Assembly: GCF_024199845.1 (NCBI RefSeq)
Contig: NZ_JANADO010000001.1
Span: 4,774,001 to 4,838,000 of the forward strand
DNA length: 64,000 nt
DNA from: Bradyrhizobium sp. CCGB12
GTDB lineage: Bacteria > Pseudomonadota > Alphaproteobacteria > Rhizobiales > Xanthobacteraceae
Direction: 5' to 3'
Every line of letters starts with the position of its first letter. Within the stretch, counting starts at the first letter, position 1. This document shows positions 55,969 through 64,000 of the stretch, one piece after another. Under the pieces are notes generated by a model. That model was not told where the DNA came from. It saw only the letters and a list, made by a program, of their open reading frames with translations, and did no database searches. The translations under genes were made by a program, and so were the position numbers.

Positions 55969-56851
55969 CGCCACGATGCTCACTCCGCAAAGCCGCTTCT
56001 ATGAAGCGCATGGCCTGCGGCTGCATTATGCCGATTGGGGCAACGAGAACGCGCCGTTAGCCATCCTGGTTCACGGCGGGCGCGATCATTGCCGGAGCTG
56101 GGACGTCATTGCCCGATCCTTGCAGCCGCATTTCCACGTGATCGCACCCGACCTGCGCGGACACGGCGATTCCGACTGGACCCGCGGCGGCAGTTACGCG
56201 CTGACGGAATATGTGTACGATCTTGCCCAGCTCGTCCGCACCATCGCAGCGCCTCAGGTCACGCTTATCGGCCATTCGATGGGCGGCATGGTGAGCCTGA
56301 TCTTTTCAGGATCATTCCCCGAGCTCGTCTCCAAGCTCGTCGTTCTCGACGGCGTGACCATGTTGCCGGATACGCCAAAACCGCCGGCGCATGAGCGCAT
56401 CGGCAAGTGGGTGGCCCAGCTCGACAAGCTGCACGACCGCACCCCGCGCCGCTATTCGACCCTCGAGGACGCAGCGGCGCAGATGGTGCTTCACAACAAG
56501 CGGCTCACCCGCGACCTCGCACTGCATCTCGCCACGCATGGCGCGCGGCGGAACGAGGACGGCACCTATAGCTGGAAGTTCGATCCCTATCAGCGCGCCA
56601 GCGCGCCGCACCGGCTCTGGCCGGACGATCACGTCGCGCTGTGGTCACGCATCGTCTGCCCGACGCTGCTGCTCAATGCCGGCGAAAGTTTTCTTGCCGG
56701 CGCCCGGGCTGCGGGCCTGGAGCGGTATTTCCAACAAGCGCGCATCGAGACCATCGCCGGAGCCGGACACTGGCTGCAGCATGACAAGCCGCAAGAGGTG
56801 CTGGGTGAGATCCGGCGGTTTTTGGGTTTGGCCGAGGACGGCGCAGGTTAG
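55961..56851 (+). CDS. Alpha/beta hydrolase (296 aa)
   Basis: Serine hydrolase fold: LVHGGRDHCRSWDVIARSLQ (oxyanion), LRGHGDSDWTRGGSY, the nucleophile elbow TLIGHSMGGMVSLIFSG (Ser near 106), TLLLNAGESFLAGARAAG before the acid, and the catalytic His in AGAGHWLQHDKPQEV. The ATG at 55961 overlaps the LysE gene's stop. The substrate is not predictable; epoxide-hydrolase or haloalkane-type relatives are possible. Confidence 0.85.
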   Translation: MASATMLTPQSRFYEAHGLRLHYADWGNENAPLAILVHGGRDHCRSWDVIARSLQPHFHVIAPDLRGHGDSDWTRGGSYALTEYVYDLAQLVRTIAAPQVTLIGHSMGGMVSLIFSGSFPELVSKLVVLDGVTMLPDTPKPPAHERIGKWVAQLDKLHDRTPRRYSTLEDAAAQMVLHNKRLTRDLALHLATHGARRNEDGTYSWKFDPYQRASAPHRLWPDDHVALWSRIVCPTLLLNAGESFLAGARAAGLERYFQQARIETIAGAGHWLQHDKPQEVLGEIRRFLGLAEDGAG

Positions 56852-56861
56852 CCCCGCTGCC

Positions 56862-56955
56862 GTAGGGCGGGCAAAGCGAAGCGTGCCCACCATTTCGAAC
56901 GCGTGACACCGATGCATGGTGGGCACGGCGCTGTTGCGCCTTTGCCCACCCTACG
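56862..56955. repeat. Dispersed palindromic repeat, family D (copy 2)
   Basis: GTAGGGCGGGCAAAGCGAAG at the left and GCGCCTTTGCCCACCCTACG at the right; inner GTGCCCACCAT/ATGGTGGGCAC arms. It matches 22118-22209 in reverse order of the inner words. Confidence 0.8.
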
Positions 56956-56975
56956 GCACCTTCTTCGCGAAAGTC

Positions 56976-57860
56976 CTAGCTCAACGTCCCCGCATGCACC
57001 CACCAGCCGGGGCGATCGCGCCGGATCTTTTCGGCGGCGGCATGGGCTTCGGCCGGCGCGCCATAGATGGCAAAGCACGTCGCACCCGAGCCCGACATGC
57101 GGGCGAGCTTGACGCCGGCGGAATCGCGCAAGGCTTCCAGCACCTCGCCGATCACAGGCTCGATGCGTAGCGCAGGCGCTTCGAGATCGTTGGGCACGGT
57201 TTCGAGAACCTCGACCCAATCGGTGATGGAGGCGCCCTCCTCCGGCCAGGCCGGGGCACGGATAACGTCGGTGACGCCGACCAGGAGTTCGCCGTGGCGC
57301 AGGCCCAGCGCCTGGAACACGTCCTTGGTCGCGACCGGCACGCGCGGATTGACCATGACGCAGGGCATGCTCGGCAGCGCGAGCGGCAACAGCTGCTCGC
57401 CGACGCCGGTCATGTCGCAGGCGCGCGAGGCGAGGCACACCGGCACGTCCGCGCCGGTCGCAAGCGCGACCTTCTGGAGGCGGGGATCATCGAGCGGCAA
57501 ATCGTTGAGACGCGCCAGGAGCCGCAGCGCCGCCGCGGCATCCGCCGAGCCACCGCCGATGCCGGCCGCGACGGGGAGCACCTTGTCGAGCGCGAAGGCG
57601 CCCAGCTTCAGGCCCGGCACGGCCTCGGCCAGGAGCTTGGCAGCCCTAAACACGAGATTGTCGGCGGTATCGCCGCAGGCCGCGGCCAGCGGACCGGTGG
57701 TGGCGAGCTTGAGCTCGCCGCCCGGCTCCAGCGTGAGCCGGTCGGCGCAATCGGCAAACGCGACCACGCTTTCGAGATCATGATAGCCGTCGGCACGACG
57801 ACCGACGACGCGAAGGCTCAGATTGACCTTCGCCCGCCCCTCTTCAATCAACGCCGACAT
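56976..57860 (-). CDS. ispE: 4-diphosphocytidyl-2-C-methyl-D-erythritol kinase (294 aa)
   Basis: ATP-dependent GHMP kinase of the MEP isoprenoid pathway. Seen: EEGRAKVNLSLRVVGRRADG, YHDLESVVAFADCADRLTL, the ATP loop LPVAAGIGGGSADAAAALRL and GVKLARMSGSGATCFAIYG. The ATG at 57860 is preferred; the longer frame to 58124 is antisense-like to the TPR gene. It lies 28 bases after the TPR gene on the same strand and is probably cotranscribed. Confidence 0.93.
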   Translation of the reverse strand: MSALIEEGRAKVNLSLRVVGRRADGYHDLESVVAFADCADRLTLEPGGELKLATTGPLAAACGDTADNLVFRAAKLLAEAVPGLKLGAFALDKVLPVAAGIGGGSADAAAALRLLARLNDLPLDDPRLQKVALATGADVPVCLASRACDMTGVGEQLLPLALPSMPCVMVNPRVPVATKDVFQALGLRHGELLVGVTDVIRAPAWPEEGASITDWVEVLETVPNDLEAPALRIEPVIGEVLEALRDSAGVKLARMSGSGATCFAIYGAPAEAHAAAEKIRRDRPGWWVHAGTLS

Positions 57861-57888
57861 CGGCGACACGCCCCCAACTTCACTCAGC

Positions 57889-59682
57889 TCAGCCGCCCTT
57901 GCCGTCGTCCTTCTTCTTCTCGGCCTGCGCCGCGGAAGAGTTCGAATCGTCGGGCAGCCCGTTGGCGATCTTGGCCTCGATCTTCGGCAGTTCTTCCGGC
58001 TCGGGCTTGAGATCGCGCGCATGCGACCACTGGAATTTTGCTTCCAGCGTCCGGCCGACGCGCCAATAGGCGTCGCCGAGGTGGTCGTTAATGGTGGGAT
58101 CCTCGGGCTTGAGATCGATCGCACGCTCGAGGTTCTTCACCGCCTCCTCGTAATTGCCGATACGGTAATAGGCCCAGCCGAGGGAGTCGACGATGTAGCC
58201 GTCGTCGGGACGCTGCTCGACGGCGCGCTTGATCATCTTCATGCCTTCGTCGAGATTCACGCCCTGGTCGATCCAGGAATAGCCGAGATAGTTGAGGACG
58301 TGGGGCTGGTCGGGCTGCAGCTCGAGCGCCTTCTTCATGTCGGCTTCGGCCTTGCTCCACTCCTTGGAGCGCTCCTCGCAGATGCCGCGATAATAGTACC
58401 AGACGCTGTTGGCCTTGTCGTTGCCGGCGGGCAGCACCTCGATGCCGCGCGAATAGGTCGCGCCGCAATCGCCGAACTTCTTGCGTCCGCGCTCGATATT
58501 GCCGAGCGCCATGATGGCTTCGAGATCCTTGGCATCGTCGGTGGTGACGCCCTTGAGGATCTTGATCGCCTCGTCGGTACGGTCGGCGGAATCGAGGTCG
58601 ATCGCGAGCTGGATCTGCGCATTGCGCTTCAGCGGCGACGTCGCCGGCACGCGCTCATAGACCTTGATCGCCATCTGCGGCCGCTTCACCGATTCATAGA
58701 GATCGGCGAGCGAGAGCAGCGCCAGCGGATGGGTCGGCTGCAAATAGAGCGAGAGCTGGAGATAGACCAGCGCCAGATCCTCGCCGCCGCGGCGGGTCAG
58801 CGTAGCGCCGATGCCGTAGAGCGCTTCGGCCGCGCCGGCCTGTGCGGAATCGACCAGCGGCGGCAGCTTCTTGCCGGCCTTGGTGTCGCGCAGGCCTTCC
58901 ACGATCAGCGGATGGCGCGCGAGCTTCTTGTCGAAAGCCTGGTAGACATTGGTCGCGGCGGCCGCGTCCTTGTTGCGTGACAGCCAGCGCGCATAGGCCT
59001 CGGTGACGCGCAGCATGGAATCGTCGAGCTTGTAGGCGCGCTCGAAGCGGGTGCCGGCATCCTTCTCCTTGCCGGAGAGCTCGAGGATCATGCCGGCGTG
59101 GAGGTCCTTGAACAGCGGATACCATTCGGGACCGGCGAGCTTGTCGATGGTCGCGACACCGCCCTTGGCATCGCCGGCACCATAAGCGGCCCAGCCGGAC
59201 AGCAACGTGGCGACGAGATCGGTGATCGGACCGCGGATCGACTGGTTGATGTTGGTTTGCGCCGTCGCATACTTCTTCAGCTTGAGATCATGCACGCCGA
59301 CGACGAGGCGCGCGACGCGGTTGGTCTTGTCGATGGTGAGGATGCGCTCGGCGAGCTTGACCGCCTCGTCGATGTCGCCGTCGGCGACCGACGAGATGAA
59401 GGCACGGTCGAGCAGTTCGTTGTTCTTCGGATCGGTGCGCAGGGCCGAGCGGTAGAACGCGGCGGCCGAGGCTGCGTCGCGCTCGACGCTGGCGTGGCGG
59501 GCGGCGAGATAGCTGCCGGCACCGGTGAGCGATTTCAGATCGTTTCGGGTCGGGAACTGCGCCGCCGTGTTCTCCGGGTGATCCGGCGTCTGCGCCAGGA
59601 CCGCGCCGGGGACCGCCACGATCGCGGAGCCCATGAGGGCGATGGCGGCAGCAGTCCAGCGGTTGAAACGATTTGAAAGCAT
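57889..59682 (-). CDS. Exported TPR-repeat protein (597 aa)
   Basis: A signal peptide (NRFNRWTAAAIALMGSAIVA, cleavage near LAQ) is followed by tetratricopeptide repeats along almost the whole chain, clearest at the C-terminus: NYLGYSWIDQGVNLDEGMKM, IVDSLGWAYYRIGNYEEAVK, LERAIDLKPEDPTINDHLGD, AYWRVGRTLEAKFQWSHARD. A scaffolding role at the envelope is likely; no enzyme motif. The ATG at 59682 is chosen because the signal peptide starts there. It is upstream of ispE. Confidence 0.88.
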   Translation of the reverse strand: MLSNRFNRWTAAAIALMGSAIVAVPGAVLAQTPDHPENTAAQFPTRNDLKSLTGAGSYLAARHASVERDAASAAAFYRSALRTDPKNNELLDRAFISSVADGDIDEAVKLAERILTIDKTNRVARLVVGVHDLKLKKYATAQTNINQSIRGPITDLVATLLSGWAAYGAGDAKGGVATIDKLAGPEWYPLFKDLHAGMILELSGKEKDAGTRFERAYKLDDSMLRVTEAYARWLSRNKDAAAATNVYQAFDKKLARHPLIVEGLRDTKAGKKLPPLVDSAQAGAAEALYGIGATLTRRGGEDLALVYLQLSLYLQPTHPLALLSLADLYESVKRPQMAIKVYERVPATSPLKRNAQIQLAIDLDSADRTDEAIKILKGVTTDDAKDLEAIMALGNIERGRKKFGDCGATYSRGIEVLPAGNDKANSVWYYYRGICEERSKEWSKAEADMKKALELQPDQPHVLNYLGYSWIDQGVNLDEGMKMIKRAVEQRPDDGYIVDSLGWAYYRIGNYEEAVKNLERAIDLKPEDPTINDHLGDAYWRVGRTLEAKFQWSHARDLKPEPEELPKIEAKIANGLPDDSNSSAAQAEKKKDDGKGG

Positions 59683-59990
59683 CGGGGCTCGCCTTGAGTT
59701 GGTAGTGCCTGGGTTTGCAGCAGAAGGCCGTATCGCATACGAATGCGGCCGGTGGCATCGGGACCCGGAACCGTCAGGCCGACAATGCCGCTTTTGGCGC
59801 TTCGCCGCAAGGATTCGCACCCGGCGATCCCCGCCGCACGCCCCAAAACGGCCAAGTGAATCCGCCAACAGCGCCCCAAGACGCCGGTACTATGGCCTTA
59901 TCGTGGCCGCGGACCGCTTCTGCGGTCCGGTTCTCACGCGAACGTGCGTCACATTGCCGGGTCGCAAGACCCTGGCTGGATGATCCCGGC
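59683..59990. other. 308-base gap between the ETF-QO and TPR genes
   Basis: No gene seen. It carries a clear hairpin GGACCGC-TTCT-GCGGTCC (59911-59928) downstream of the ETF-QO stop without a T-run, possibly a terminator or mRNA 3' end, and presumably the promoter of the TPR-ispE unit. Confidence 0.5.
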
Positions 59991-61652
59991 TTACATTGCC
60001 TCGTAGTTCGGGCCGCCGCCGCCCTCCGGGGGGACCCAGGTGATGTTACCGTTGGGGTCCTTCACGTCGCAGGTTTTGCAGTGGACGCAATTCTGGGCAT
60101 TGATCTGGAAGCGCGGACTCGTCCCCTCCTCGACCCATTCATAGACGCCGGCCGGACAATAGCGGTTCGAGGGACCGGCGAACACGTCGTGCTCCGAAGT
60201 CTTCTGGAGGTTCATGTCCGTGACCTTCAGATGGACCGGCTGATCCTCCTCATGATTGGTGTTGGACAGAAACACCGAGGACAGCTTGTCGAACGAGATC
60301 TTGCCGTCGGGCTTCGGGTAGTTCTTGGGAGCGTGCTGCTTGGCCGGATCGAGCGTGGCGCGATCGGGCTTGGCATGCGACAGCGTGCCGAACAGCGAGA
60401 AACCGAACAGCTGATTGGTCCACATATCGAGCGCACCAAGGGGAACGCCCAGGAAAGTGCCGAACTTCGACCACAGCGGCTTGACGTTGCGGATCCTGAA
60501 GAGGTCCTTGCCGACAGCGGAATCGCGCCAGGCGTTCTCGTAGGTGACGACCTCATCATTGGCGCGGCCTTCGGCGAGGGCGGCAACGACATGCTCGGCG
60601 GCGAGCATGCCGGTGCCCATCGCGTTGTGAACACCCTTGATACGAGGAACGTTGACGAAGCCCGCGGCGCAACCGACCAGGGCACCGCCCGGGAAGGTCA
60701 AACGCGGCACCGATTGGTAGCCGCCTTCGGTGATGGCGCGCGCGCCATAGGCGAGACGCTTGCCGCCTTCGAACACGTCGCGGATCGAGGGATGGGTCTT
60801 GAAGCGCTGGAATTCATCGAACGGCGACAGATACGGATCGTCGTAGTTGAGATGCACGACGAAGCCGACCGCGACGCGGTTGTCGTCATAATGATAGAGG
60901 AACGAGCCGCCGCCGGTGGAATTGTTGAGCGGCCAGCCGAAGGAGTGCTGGATCAGGCCCTTCTTGTGTTTGGCCGGATCGATCTGCCAGACTTCCTTCA
61001 GGCCGATGCCGAATTTCGGCGGCTCGCTCTTGGCGTCGAGCGCGAACTTCGCAATCAATTGCTTGGACAACGAGCCGCGCGCGCCCTCGGCGAACAGCGT
61101 GTACTTGCCGAGCAGCTCCATGCCGCGGGTGTAGGAATCCTTGTGCGTGCCGTCCTTGGCGATGCCCATGTCGCCGGTTGCGATGCCCCGCACCGCGCCC
61201 TTGTCGTCATAGAGCACTTCAGTCGCGGCAAAGCCCGGATAGATCTCGACACCGAGCGCTTCCGCCTTCGGCGCGAGCCAGCGGCAGACATTGCCGAGCG
61301 AACCGATGTAGCAGTGATGATTGTCCATCAGCGAAGGCATCGCGAAGTTCGGCAGCTTGATGCGGTTGTCGCCGAACATCCAGTAGAAGTGGTCGTCCTT
61401 GACCTCAGTCTTCAGAGGACAGTCGGCATCCTCGCGCCAGTCGGGCATCAGCTTGTCGAGCGAGATCGGATCGATCACCGCACCGGAAAGGATGTGGGCG
61501 CCGACCTCGGAGCCCTTCTCCACCACGACGACATTGAGATCGGCGTTGAGCTGCTTCAGCCGGATCGCCGCGGCGAGGCCCGAGGGGCCGGCGCCGACGA
61601 TGACGACGTCGAATTCCATGGATTCGCGCGGAGGAAGTTCTTCGGTGCTCAT
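59991..61652 (-). CDS. Electron-transfer flavoprotein-ubiquinone oxidoreductase (553 aa)
   Basis: Inner-membrane enzyme passing electrons from ETF to ubiquinone in fatty-acid and amino-acid oxidation. FAD-binding VVIVGAGPSGLAAAIRLKQL near the start, GSEVGAHILSGAVIDP, the GNVCRWLAPKAEALGVEIYP region, and a C-terminal [4Fe-4S] domain with YCPAGVYEWVEE and NAQNCVHCKTCDVKDPNGNI (Cys at CxxCxxC). The protein ends VPPEGGGGPNYEAM, as usual. It is divergent from the uracil-DNA glycosylase gene. Confidence 0.94.
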   Translation of the reverse strand: MSTEELPPRESMEFDVVIVGAGPSGLAAAIRLKQLNADLNVVVVEKGSEVGAHILSGAVIDPISLDKLMPDWREDADCPLKTEVKDDHFYWMFGDNRIKLPNFAMPSLMDNHHCYIGSLGNVCRWLAPKAEALGVEIYPGFAATEVLYDDKGAVRGIATGDMGIAKDGTHKDSYTRGMELLGKYTLFAEGARGSLSKQLIAKFALDAKSEPPKFGIGLKEVWQIDPAKHKKGLIQHSFGWPLNNSTGGGSFLYHYDDNRVAVGFVVHLNYDDPYLSPFDEFQRFKTHPSIRDVFEGGKRLAYGARAITEGGYQSVPRLTFPGGALVGCAAGFVNVPRIKGVHNAMGTGMLAAEHVVAALAEGRANDEVVTYENAWRDSAVGKDLFRIRNVKPLWSKFGTFLGVPLGALDMWTNQLFGFSLFGTLSHAKPDRATLDPAKQHAPKNYPKPDGKISFDKLSSVFLSNTNHEEDQPVHLKVTDMNLQKTSEHDVFAGPSNRYCPAGVYEWVEEGTSPRFQINAQNCVHCKTCDVKDPNGNITWVPPEGGGGPNYEAM

Positions 61653-61788
61653 CTGATCTCAGCCCTTGAGACGTTCTAAGGTCGTTTGCGCCCTCTTGTT
61701 TCCGATTTTTCCGGGCAGGACAACCACGGAAATGCATTTCGCTGGGATGCAAGGCGGCTTAAACTGAACTAATAGTCAGACTTTCCAA

Positions 61789-62598
61789 ATGATCCCCGAG
61801 CCCGCACCCACCGTCCGAGAGCTTCTCGCCTTCTATCTGGAGGCCGGGGTCGATTGCGCGCTGGCGGAGGAACCGATCGACCGCCTGGCGGAATTGGATG
61901 CTCCGCCGCCGGCCCCGCGCGCGGCACCGCCGGCCGAGGCTTCGCGGCCCGTCGCCGCGCCGGCGGTCATGCGCGGCGAGGCGGCACCTGCACCCGATGT
62001 CGCGATCGCGTCCGCGCGTGAGGCAGCGCGCACCGCGCCGACGCTGGAGGCGCTGCGCGAACTCATGCAAGGCTTCGAGGGCTGCGCGCTGAAACACACC
62101 GCGACGCGGCTGGTGTTCGCCGACGGCAATCCACAGGCGCGCATCATGTTCGTCGGCGAAGCGCCGGGCCGCGACGAGGACATCGAGGGGCTGCCCTTCG
62201 TCGGGCGCAGCGGCAAGCTGCTCGATTTGATGATAGGAGCCATAGGCCTCAACCGTACCACCGCCTACATCGCCAACGTCATTCCCTGGCGGCCGCCCGG
62301 CAACCGCACGCCGACGCCGCAGGAGACGCAGATCTGCCTGCCCTTCATCCAGCGCCAGATCGAGCTGGTGAATCCGGATGTGCTGGTGACGCTCGGCAAT
62401 CCCTCAACGCAGACGCTGCTGTCGACGCGCGAAGGCATCATGCGCACGCGCGGGCGCTGGTTCGAGTACGAGACGGGCGGGCGCACCATCCGCGCGCTGC
62501 CGACGTTCCACCCGGCTTATCTCCTGCGCTCGCCGTCGTACAAGCGGCTAGCCTGGCAGGATCTGCGGGCGATCGCGAAGGTGCTGGCGGGCGCGTAA
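61789..62598 (+). CDS. Family-4-type uracil-DNA glycosylase (269 aa)
   Basis: Removes uracil from DNA. Family-4 marks: GEAPGRDEDIEGLPFVGRSG (about 124-143), Fe-S cluster Cys in FEGCALKHTATRLVF and further Cys such as ICLPFIQRQIELVNPDVLV, and the C-terminal LPTFHPAYLLRSPSYK with the conserved HPAYL. The first 80 residues are a variable Pro/Ala-rich linker. The gene is followed by the disrupted family A repeat and the IS element. A GTTC-N7-GTTT word in the promoter is not a convincing LexA box. Confidence 0.92.
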   Translation: MIPEPAPTVRELLAFYLEAGVDCALAEEPIDRLAELDAPPPAPRAAPPAEASRPVAAPAVMRGEAAPAPDVAIASAREAARTAPTLEALRELMQGFEGCALKHTATRLVFADGNPQARIMFVGEAPGRDEDIEGLPFVGRSGKLLDLMIGAIGLNRTTAYIANVIPWRPPGNRTPTPQETQICLPFIQRQIELVNPDVLVTLGNPSTQTLLSTREGIMRTRGRWFEYETGGRTIRALPTFHPAYLLRSPSYKRLAWQDLRAIAKVLAGA

Positions 62599-62626
62599 GG
62601 GCAGCACGCTCCCTCCCCGTCATTGC

Positions 62627-63678
62627 TGTGCAAGTTCACTAATTCGCTGATCGAATCCGTTCCCAGCGTGGAGGATCCGATGCGCGACAACAGCTTCGAC
62701 CGGACGATTGAGCGCAATTATCTTCAGAAGTGGCGGTTCCTGATCGCCGAGTATGAGGAGGTGAAGGCCGGGCGGTCGGCGACGTTCCGCCGGGTGGGAG
62801 ACTTCTACAAGCACCACGGCACCTGCTCGCAGACCTTCCGGAAGTACTACAACCGCTACCTGCGGAGCGGCGCGGAGGCTGACCTGTTGCCGCAACGCCG
62901 CGGACCGAAGTGGCGCGAGCGCCGCGAGCCGCAAGGCATCGAGGCGGAGATCGTTGCTTGCCGAACGCGCGGCATGAACCGGTACGAGGTCCACGCTGCC
63001 TTGCGCGAACGGCGAGATACGGTACCGTCGCTCTCGACCATCTACCGGGTCTTCAAACGCAATCAGCTCAACCGCCGCACCCCGACGATGCGCGAGGAGA
63101 AACGTCGTATTATCAAGGACAAGATCGGCGAGCTCGGCCATGTCGACCTGCACCAGCTGTCCCGCGACATGTTCCTGGCGCCCCCCTCAAGCCCCGCCTT
63201 TATCGTCAGCCTGGTCGACAGTTGCTCGCGCCTGGCCTGGGCCGAGGTGCTGACTTCAAAAAAGGCCCTGCCGGTCATGTTTAAGACCTTGAAGATGATC
63301 AACACGCTCAACGTCACCTATGGGATCCAGTTTGCCGAGATCCTGTCCGACAACGGCGCGGAGTTCGCATCCCGCAACACGCCTGAAGAGCATCCCTTCG
63401 AGGCCATGCTGATCGAGCTCGGCATCAAGCATCGCTACACCAGACCCTACCGGCCGCAGACCAACGGCAAGGTCGAACGCTTCTGGCGAAACCTGGACGA
63501 CGACGTCATCGAAGGCGCAACCTTCGATAACCTGGACCACTTCGCCAACGAGCTGTTCGAGTACGTGATCTACTACAATAACTTCAGGCCCCATCAGGCC
63601 CTCGGCGGCAAGACACCGAAGGAATTTGCCGAGGCCCAGACCTAAACCATTCGATCAGCGAATTAGTGAACTTGCACA
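62627..63678. mobile_element. Complete IS481-family-type insertion sequence (1052 bp)
   Basis: Bounded by perfect 30-base terminal inverted repeats (62627-62656 and 63649-63678) that begin TGTGCAAGTTCACTAATTCG. Flanked by a 5-base target duplication ATTGC (62622-62626 and 63679-63683). One intact transposase gene fills it. The perfect ends and clean duplication point to a recent insertion. The family assignment rests on the transposase type and TGT...ACA ends. Confidence 0.88.
62680..63645 (+). CDS. IS481-family-type DDE transposase (321 aa)
   Basis: N-terminal helix-turn-helix region (RRVGDFYKHHGTCSQTFRKY, then NRYLRSGAEADLLPQRRGPK), then the integrase core with catalytic acids in GHVDLHQL (first Asp), EILSDNGAEFASRN (second Asp) and QTNGKVERFWRNLDDD (Glu). 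The end YNNFRPHQALGGKTPKEFAE is typical of IS481/IS3-like cores. The ATG at 62680 has GGAGG 5 bases upstream. The gene is intact, so the element may be active. Confidence 0.9.
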   Translation: MRDNSFDRTIERNYLQKWRFLIAEYEEVKAGRSATFRRVGDFYKHHGTCSQTFRKYYNRYLRSGAEADLLPQRRGPKWRERREPQGIEAEIVACRTRGMNRYEVHAALRERRDTVPSLSTIYRVFKRNQLNRRTPTMREEKRRIIKDKIGELGHVDLHQLSRDMFLAPPSSPAFIVSLVDSCSRLAWAEVLTSKKALPVMFKTLKMINTLNVTYGIQFAEILSDNGAEFASRNTPEEHPFEAMLIELGIKHRYTRPYRPQTNGKVERFWRNLDDDVIEGATFDNLDHFANELFEYVIYYNNFRPHQALGGKTPKEFAEAQT

Positions 63679-63777
63679 ATTGCGAGCGCAGCGAAGCAAT
63701 CCAGAGTGCCTCCGCGGAAAGATCCTGGATTGCTTCGTCGCAAGAGCTCCTCGCAATGACGACGGAGAGAGCGAGCG

Positions 63778-64000
63778 TCAGCTCCCCTTCGGCCGCACAA
63801 TGGCCCAGCCGATGCGTAGCAGCTGCTGGCGGCCGGTCACCAGCCATTCGAAGGCGCGGGGCACTTCCGGCACGATGCCGGGGAAGCGCTTGAGGATCTC
63901 CGGCGGAGGGGTGCCGGCGGTGTCGGAGGCGCGCCAGACCACGACACCGCCGGTCTCGCTGAACTTGACCTGATTGATCCACGGCGTGCGCGCGGGGTCG
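63778..64000 (-). CDS. C-terminal end of an unidentified protein (partial)
   Basis: A minus-strand frame enters from the right edge and ends at the TGA at 63778-63780. The visible 73 residues include TPWINQVKFSETGGVVVWRA, TPPPEILKRFPGIVPEVPRA and FEWLVTGRQQLLRIGWAIVR. Codon bias is that of a real gene. I do not recognise the family; the arrangement of the tail would suit a large membrane glycosyltransferase but that is a guess. The start lies outside the window. Confidence 0.6.
   Translation of the reverse strand, partial: DPARTPWINQVKFSETGGVVVWRASDTAGTPPPEILKRFPGIVPEVPRAFEWLVTGRQQLLRIGWAIVRPKGS

Larger units (their letters stand above)
62618..63762. repeat. Dispersed palindromic repeat, family A (copy 4), split by the IS element
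   Basis: The left fragment CGTCATTGC (62618-62626) joins, without the IS and one target duplicate, to GAGCGCAGCGAAGCAATCCA after 63683, restoring a normal family A repeat. The right arm, ending near 63762, carries a small irregular insertion (TCGTCGCAAGAGCTCC) that other copies lack. Confidence 0.8.

Noticed and set aside
57861..58124. N-terminal extension of IspE
   Set aside because: The extension is a Ser/Arg/Pro-rich shadow of the TPR gene in another frame; known IspE proteins begin near the chosen ATG.
61660..61700. Possible LexA box before the uracil-DNA glycosylase gene (GTTC-N7-GTTT)
   Set aside because: The second half-site differs from GTTC and the site is closer to the divergent ETF-QO gene; no other SOS feature is present.
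63584..63982. Minus-strand frame of 132 codons at the right end
   Set aside because: It crosses from the partial gene into the repeat and the IS end; the frame ending at 63778 is the one with coding character.

Overview
The window looks like chromosome of an alphaproteobacterium of the Bradyrhizobium/Rhodopseudomonas type. It is GC-rich with strong third-position GC bias. Several families carried here are typical of that group: a DUF1236 exported protein, DUF3096, DUF6894, the TIGR02301 family, an exported protein with a WWSYR...GRKCWY core, a NadQ-type NAD regulator, and pyruvate phosphate dikinase with a Lys/Ala-rich tail. Gene order glyS-glyQ ... S49 peptidase, TrmN6-like methylase, DUF2007, polyprenyl synthase also fits. 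Assignment is by recognition of families; no database search was possible.

Region 1 (1-6001) is accessory DNA at a tRNA-Pro(CGG) gene. From left to right it holds a hairpin-dense non-coding stretch, an excisionase-like gene overlapping a tyrosine integrase by about 200 bases, and a cytosine-5 DNA methyltransferase. Convergent with these lies a two-gene unit of a Z1-domain ATPase and a Vsr-like endonuclease. This methyltransferase/Vsr/Z1 trio lacks the MORC-type ATPase and DUF4420-type nuclease that usually accompany Z1, and is the best candidate for an under-described defence or restriction-like system.

Region 2 (6070-26486) is core: Sua5-type tRNA modification, a D-2-hydroxyacid-type FAD dehydrogenase, GNAT, NudK, a GrdB-like protein with a CaiB-type CoA-transferase, SRAP, an ECF sigma factor with a DUF4142/cupredoxin pair sharing an ECF-type promoter, sulfurtransferase, dihydroorotase, YgfZ, 3-methyladenine glycosylase, HD hydrolase, tyrosine phosphatase, the NAD regulator and a large DUF2339 membrane protein.

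Region 3 (26490-32359) holds three chemoreceptor genes in a row, all on the minus strand, with different sensor domains on near-identical signalling cores. Region 4 (32532-46060) has small proteins, AcuI, an MFS transporter, the nadABC operon behind two copies of a NadQ-like operator, a SleB-type hydrolase and pyruvate phosphate dikinase. Region 5 (46307-62598) is housekeeping: glyQS, S49 peptidase, TrmN6-like methylase, polyprenyl diphosphate synthase, an HxlR regulator with a palindromic operator followed by a FabF-like synthase, LysE and alpha/beta hydrolase genes, ispE, a large TPR protein, ETF-ubiquinone oxidoreductase and a family-4 uracil-DNA glycosylase. At the right end an intact IS481-family element (62627-63678) has split a dispersed palindromic repeat and left a 5-bp target duplication.

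Four families of dispersed palindromic repeats (called A to D here) fill many of the intergenic gaps.
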